From contig NC_018392.1 of the NCBI RefSeq assembly GCF_000208865.1, positions 62,001-126,000 on the forward strand: a DNA stretch of 64,000 nucleotides, in the 5' to 3' direction. A program made the position numbers and the translations under genes. Under the pieces are notes generated by a model. That model did not search any database and was not told the DNA's origin. It worked only from the letters and a program-made list of their open reading frames with translations. Position 1 is the first letter of the stretch. The number at the start of each line of letters is the position of its first letter. Of this stretch, positions 58,561-64,000 are shown one piece after another. This DNA comes from Neospora caninum Liverpool. Lineage: Eukaryota > Apicomplexa > Conoidasida > Eucoccidiorida > Sarcocystidae.

Positions 58561-61500
58561 TTACATCGCAATAACGCGCGAGAGCTTTTGAATCCGGTTG
58601 AGGAGCAAGTCGCCCTACAGAGAAGAAAGAAGACCGTACAGAAAGACTCGCCATGCGCGTTTTGTTTTCTCTGCTCCTTCGCCCTTTTCGGCCTCTCTCC
58701 GTCGAATCTGTCGACAAGAGAAGAAAAACTCCTCGTCTCCCCCCTTTCGCCTCTCACTCCTTCCCCTCCCGCTCCACACAAAGGCGCGGACGCGCGCGCG
58801 AGTGTAAGAGCACACCTTGCAGGCGCGAAGAGCAACACGCGGACGACAAAGGCCAAGCGGAAGAGAACACCTCTCTCTTCTAACACAACGACCATCCGAG
58901 CCAAGAGCCTTCTCTGACAGATGTGAACTCCGACTTTGAAAGGCACAGGAAACGCTCCAGGACGGGCGGAATTGCAAAGAGACAAGGCCCCAAGTTGGCT
59001 TCGCCACGCGCGCCAGGCGCGCTCCCTACAGACAGCGTTTCGCAGTTTTCGAGAAGCGTTTACCTGTTTCAGGATCCTCAAGTACGAGCGGCTTCTCTCG
59101 TCCGGACGGTTCGATTCGATAACCGCATTGACGCGGTCAATGCGACAGCTCAGCTTTCCAGAGGAGATGAAGCTGCTGACTTCTCTGAAAAAAGCACGAC
59201 CAGCGCCAAGCAGACGAGACAGACAAGAAATGGGACGGGCCCATACACCAGAAAGAGAAAAAAGAAGAAGAGAGAGAGAGAAAAAGGCGAAACAGAGCGA
59301 GAGAAAGAGGCAGAGGGAGAGAAAGAGACACAGCGAGAGAAAGAGACAGAGAAAAAAGAGAGAAAGAGAGGGAGAAAGAAAGAGACAGAGAGAGAAGAAG
59401 ACTTTGATCTCGCCATGGAAAGATTCCACTTTCGACGAGAGGCACAGTTCACCTCTTCTCCGGGCCCTCCTGCTTTCCCTTGCTCCCGGCAAGAAGAGGC
59501 GCACGGCGACGACAGCAGAAAAATCTTTCTCCACTTCAGGCTCTTCCCCTCTTTTCACAGAGTCTCTCACTGCGTCGTCCGCTTCTCTCTTTCTTGCGAT
59601 GTTCCTCTCAATCTCCGTTGCTCTTCTCTTTTCTGGCTTACGCCTCGATGAACGAAGGAGAGACACCGAATGCAGTCGCCATGTTGTCGATCGTCACAGA
59701 TTTGTACGGCTCGAGAAACTGCGCGTACGCCCGCAGGCGAATTGCACGGATAAAGTAGAGGTAGTGCCGACCCAAGTACAAGTCGCATTTCACGCGTCTC
59801 GCAATCGGGCCTGAAAAAACCAGAAAATGTGAAAAAACGACTTCTCTGGCGTGCCCACAAATCGCGTCTCTCGACAGATACACCTTCCCTTTCTCGCGCC
59901 GTCTCCTCTGAATAGCAGAAATACATCGATACATATCTATTCGTACCTGTTTGTCCGTCAGCTGAATCCTTATCTGTGTTGTCACTAAAAATCCTGATCC
60001 ATGTTGATCTTTCTCTTTTTGCAGGTAGCTTTCCCTCTTTCGTGGCATCTCTCTTTTATATGTTTCTCGGTGCATCGCGCCGCTGCTCCCTCTTTTCTCA
60101 AAAGCGATGGTGTGCTCAACTCTCGGAAAGAAATGAGACGACTGACGATAAAAGACAATCGAGGGACATCCACATGTGTGCTCCGGGCTTTCTTCTTACA
60201 GAGGAGAGACATGAATTCGCGGTATCGGCCGTAGAAGAAGCCGCGCAAAAAGTTCTTCAGCTCCTCGTCGGCGCCTTCAAGAACGGGTGGTGCAGTGAGG
60301 AGCTGTTCCCGCAGCGCGCGCCTGTCTTCCGTGAGGAGGGCGAGAAGAACGGCGTAAAAGATGAACTTTTCAAAAGAGAAAAGCGAACACGTCGGGAAGG
60401 TGGCCAGCACACCGAGGAACAGTTGCGCCGCTGAAGAGGCAAAAGCGGCAAAAGCGGAAGCGACGAACTGTGGAAGGCGAGAAACGTGCGGATGTCTCCG
60501 AGATGACCACATCCGGAGAGACAATCCAGACACCTCGACCGCGCTGTCTCGAGGAAAAGAGAAGAAAATGGAAGCAAAGAAAAACCACACAGAAAAGGAG
60601 ACCACAGAGACGCAAAAGAGACAGAGATCTGCAGAGAATAGAGACAAAAACAGAGAGAGAGAGAGATAGCGAGAGAAAGATATGACAAGAAGGAGAGCGA
60701 CGGAGAGAAACAGAAATGGAGCGAGAACGCGAAAGAGTCGGAAGAACAGATCTTTTGCCACGAACCTTCTTTGAACTGGCGGCAGGTGACGAGGTGTAAG
60801 CCCTTGTAGACTTTCATTTTGTTTCTCCTTTCCCAGTCGCCTCCCTTTTCCAGTTCTCTGACAAAAACACAGACGGAGATAAAGACGAGAAGATCGAAAA
60901 AGAGTGACAGGAGGGAAAGCAAGGTGAGATTTATGCGCAGAGGCGAGAGGAAGGACACAACGAAGAGGGGCAAAACGAGAGAAAAACGGGAGACACAGGC
61001 GAGAGAGAACAGAAAAGTGAAAATGAGAGAAAGAGAGGACAGAGGTAAGAAGGGAAAGAAGCGAAAGCACAGAAGTGAAGGTGATAAGAGAACACGTCTT
61101 TCAGAGTATTTGGCTGTTTGTGGCCACGAGAGGAAGAGAGATCGCGTTCTCACTGGAAAGTCCCGGCGTCCACAATCTTTTTTTCAGCTGCTCGGCATTT
61201 TCGCCCCTTTCGCTCTGTCTTACTCTTCAGCGCGAGCGAGGTACTTTTTGACGAGCTCCTGGTCGGAGAAAATGAAACCGAGACGAATGAGGGTGAGGGT
61301 GATGTCGATCTTTCCACCGGTCCCGACGGTCTTCTGATACGCCACGTCGTACGCCTTCACTGCTTGCTTCTGAAAAAGAGAGAAAGAGAAAGTGGAAACG
61401 ATCGAAAGAAGCACACCGAGAAAACAAGAGCGAAAGGAGACAGAAAAAAAGCGAAAGGACGAGAAAAAGGGCCGGAGCAGAGAAATGCGTGGGGAGACGC

Positions 61501-63322
61501 ACAGAGACGTTTTCCCGCTGTTCTTCTCCGTATTCTCTCTTTGCTCGCGTGCCTGTTTGCGAGTTTCGCGGTCCTTTTAGCGATTCTCTCTTTCCTCTTT
61601 TCTCCATTCTCCTCGAGCGCCTCCTTACGAGGTCTCCGATGCGGCAGTAGAAATTCGCGCGGCTCAGAAGAGCATCTCGGACTTCCACGTCTCCGTACTT
61701 CTCCTTCGCCTCCTCGAGACGTGCATCGATCGCCTCCAGTTCTTCCTTGTGCTTCATTTCCATCGACTGCAAAGAGAGAATGGCGAGAAGGGCAGAAAGA
61801 CGGAAAGCAGCCGAGACAGAGACAGTGAGAGAGAAAGAGAAAGAGGAGAAAGAGCGAGGAAGGAGAGACAAGGGGGATTGAACCGGGAAAACAGGACAAA
61901 AACACAGACAGACTGACATCGAAACTGCGTCGCTGCTGAACGCTTCAAAAAAAAATTGCGTCACGTGCTTTTTGTCGCTCTCGCCTCTCGCTAGGTGTTA
62001 GTCAGAGCTCATCAGAAAAGATTATTTCCAGAGTTTCTCCCCCGTCACGAAAAAGAGAGAAAGAGATGCCGAACGCTCCCCGTTCTTCCTTTGAAATTTC
62101 GAAAAAGACCCGTCTCCGCCTCGACTTCCGCGTCGAGAAGCAGAATGGCCCACGAGAGGGAAGAGGCGCGAGAGAGCAGAATAGTCGACTTTTTAACAGC
62201 GCAAGAAAGCGAAAGAAAGAAAACCGCTTTTCCAGGCGGTTCAGAGCGCACCTGAGCAAGGGTTTGATCCACAGGCCAGCGGAACTCCTCGCAGACTTGC
62301 TGGTACAGAGGGAGCATGTCTGTACACACGAAATTCCCGAAAAGCATCTCAGACACCCTGTCTTTCTTTAGAGCACGTGAGGGAAACGAGAAGAGACAGA
62401 GAAGCAGAGAGGAGAGGAAGAGAAAGAGAAGAAGAGAGGATAGGAAAAGAAAGAGAAGAAGAGAGAGAGCAAGAACAAGAGAGAGAAGAGGAGAGAGAAA
62501 GAGAAGAGAACGACAACAAGGGAGAGTAAGGGAAGAAGAGAAAGAACGAGAACAAGGGAGAGTAAGAGAAGAAGAGAGAGTAAAAGAAGAAGAGAGAGTA
62601 AGAGAAGAAGAGAGAAAAGAGATAGCAAGACTGACCATTCTTCTTTATGAGCTCAAGGAGGCGCTCCTTGGTGTTTGCGTGAAGTCCAGTTTCCTCCGGG
62701 AGACGCAACTCATGGCTGAAAAAAACATTTTGTTTTCACATCAGCAGATGAATAGAAAAATCAAAGTGTTCTTTATAGATATGTACCCATACACTTATAC
62801 ATATGTATACATATATGCATATGCTGATGTTGGAGGGTCAATAAAGGCTTTATGCTTGCATATATTCATATATATATATATATTATATCTATATACATAC
62901 GTGGATATATAGATTATATCTGGATTTTCGATGGGTATGGGACACTCGTGCTTCGCTATTCTTGCTCGCAGATGGTGTTTGCATGCGCGTGGAGAGTGCA
63001 TCTTCGTCAGTCGTCACCCTTCCAAGACCCGAGGAAGCACAGGAGGCCCGAAACAAGAAAAGCACCTGATGTCTGCTCGAGAAGCAAAAGCGAAGAAATG
63101 GGAAAAGAGAGAGTGAATAGTGGGGGCTCGAAAGAAGATGGTCTGAGAGATATGAAATGACAAAGAAAAGCAAGAACGGAGAGGAAACGAAACAGGAGAG
63201 GCATGCGGCAAGCGAAAGGCAAAAGGCAGCAGAATAAGGAAGACAGACAAGATTCCTTCTGAAAGGACGTACATCAGCTGGGCAACCTCGCAGACGGGAA
63301 TTGTTTCCTGAGCGACCGCCAT
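58561..63322 (-). CDS. RPN7: 26S proteasome lid subunit RPN7 (PSMD6)
   Basis: Ten exons join with matching phases: 63322-63273, 62715-62636, 62361-62252, 61766-61629, 61369-61224, 60857-60766, 60430-60200, 59810-59642, 59184-59064 and 58614-58561. The product is 396 residues; human PSMD6 has 389. The N-terminal helical repeats include R-D-A-L-L-S-R-A-N-F-Y-C-R-I-G-D and a later G-G-D-W-E-R-R-N-K-M-K-V-Y-K-G-L, both close to the human sequence. The C-terminal PCI domain has Y-A-Q-F-L-E-P-Y-K-S-V-T, then M-A-T-A-F-G-V, then G-K-L-S-C-R-I-D-R-V-N-A-V-I-E. The last exon gives G-D-L-L-L-N-R-I-Q-K-L-S-R-V-I, the conserved C-terminal lid helix. RPN7 is a structural subunit of the 19S lid, with PCI contacts to neighbouring lid subunits. 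The start at 63322 fits the family length. The exon 3 acceptor (AAAG|AC) is weaker than the others. Confidence 0.95.
62390..62625 (+). repeat. GA-rich repetitive tract in RPN7 intron 2
   Basis: An imperfect AGAGAAGAAGAGAG-type tract fills most of the intron 62362-62635. On the coding strand it is CT-rich and leads to the splice acceptor of exon 3. A similar GA-rich tract fills 59255-59400 in intron 8. Confidence 0.8.
62867..62885. repeat. (TA)n microsatellite in RPN7 intron 1
   Basis: A TA run lies in the first intron (62716-63272), within a wider AT-rich stretch at 62775-62925. Confidence 0.85.
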
Positions 63323-64000
63323 CTCGGCTGTGACTCTGCGAAAAGTTCAAAGACGGAAACGCAGAGAAAAGCGACGACACAGATGGGAAAAGGCGCGAGG
63401 GCGACTCAGGAGAAAGAGACAGACGAAAGCGCGGGGTTCCACCACGGAGAATTCGAGGGAGACTCGCAAGGAAGGAAGGACGAGCGCGGAGCTTGACAAA
63501 AGACACTCGGAGACAGCAGAAGGAAAGAGGGAGACAGGACAGAAAAAAAGCAAGAGAAAGAAGAGAGAGCAAGAAAATGGCCACGAGAGAGGACCACTGA
63601 GAGAAGGGGAAAAAACTGGAGAGAAACCGGAAAGAAACGGGCGGCACGGCCAAGCGAGGAAAGAGACACAGAAATCGCGAGCACGAGGGAAAAGGAGCAA
63701 TGTGGAGAAGAACGGGGAAAATACGATTGGGCAGAAACCACGAAAGGAAGAGACAACGCAGAATTCGCCTCTGCTCCTCTCTCTTCGGGTCATTAGCCCG
63801 TTGTTGATCCTCTTGCCTACATACTCAGATTCTACGAGACGACTCCATAATACAAATGCGTGTATACACGGATATGTAGACAGATCGAGAGATTCTGGCA
63901 CAGAGAGCAATGCACACACATTTATACATGGACGTATATGCATATGGATATTGTGAATTCAAGCGTTTACAAATACACGTCTGGAAATAGGCATGTATCT
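63323..64000. other. 5' region of RPN7
   Basis: The coding strand of RPN7 upstream of its ATG is CT-rich (63330-63760), as expected for a leader in this genome. A TA-rich stretch follows at 63855-63960. No further gene could be supported before the window ends. Confidence 0.5.

Noticed and set aside
1..64000. Mobile elements, transposases, reverse transcriptase or mitochondrial DNA insertions
   Set aside because: No frame shows the relevant motifs, and no AT-rich cox/cob-like or rRNA-like segment was recognised; a database search would be needed to exclude small fragments.

Overview
This 64 kb window is nuclear DNA from a eukaryote with dense, short introns. It most likely comes from a tissue-cyst-forming coccidian apicomplexan (Toxoplasma/Neospora/Hammondia group). 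The grounds are GC-rich coding exons with R/S/E-rich low-complexity insertions, many 100-600 nt GT-AG introns, CT-rich tracts just before start codons, TGCATGCA-type motifs, and dozens of (TA)n microsatellites confined to introns and spacers. The species call is inference. Gene models were built by hand from reading frame, splice-site consensus and phase agreement at every junction, so coordinates should be good to a few bases except where I say otherwise. No tRNA, rRNA, CRISPR, transposase or phage gene was seen.

Layout, left to right. (1) 1604-3116 (+): a HIT zinc-finger protein of the ZNHIT3/Hit1 type (box C/D snoRNP assembly). (2) A 5.4 kb convergent spacer with no convincing gene. (3) 8486-10424 (-): a p24/TMED cargo receptor of the early secretory pathway. 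(4) A 3.5 kb divergent spacer. (5) 13978-15703 (+): RPA3, the small replication protein A subunit, with a 20-nt first coding exon. (6) 18438-20177 (-): a polytopic membrane protein with an HXXEE motif. (7) 22684-29814 (-): a 15-exon WD40-like protein with one C-terminal membrane span (Sec12-like topology), whose 5' end is uncertain. (8) About 30.4-39.6 kb: an island unlike the rest, with two intronless, tandem, paralogous eight-span membrane proteins (32090-33139 and 35377-36477) in otherwise empty DNA that is poor in microsatellites. (9) 39620-45433 (+): a 1,509-residue protein I do not recognise. (10) 47054-55965 (-): a complete 12-exon NOMO homologue (BOS complex of the ER multipass translocon). 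(11) 58561-63322 (-): a complete 10-exon proteasome lid subunit RPN7/PSMD6.

There is no operon logic. Three genes share an ER/secretory theme (p24, NOMO and possibly the WD40 membrane protein), and the other recognised genes are housekeeping (snoRNP assembly, replication, proteasome). The most novel material is the tandem membrane-protein pair and its island. The HXXEE protein, the WD40 membrane protein and the large unrecognised protein come next.
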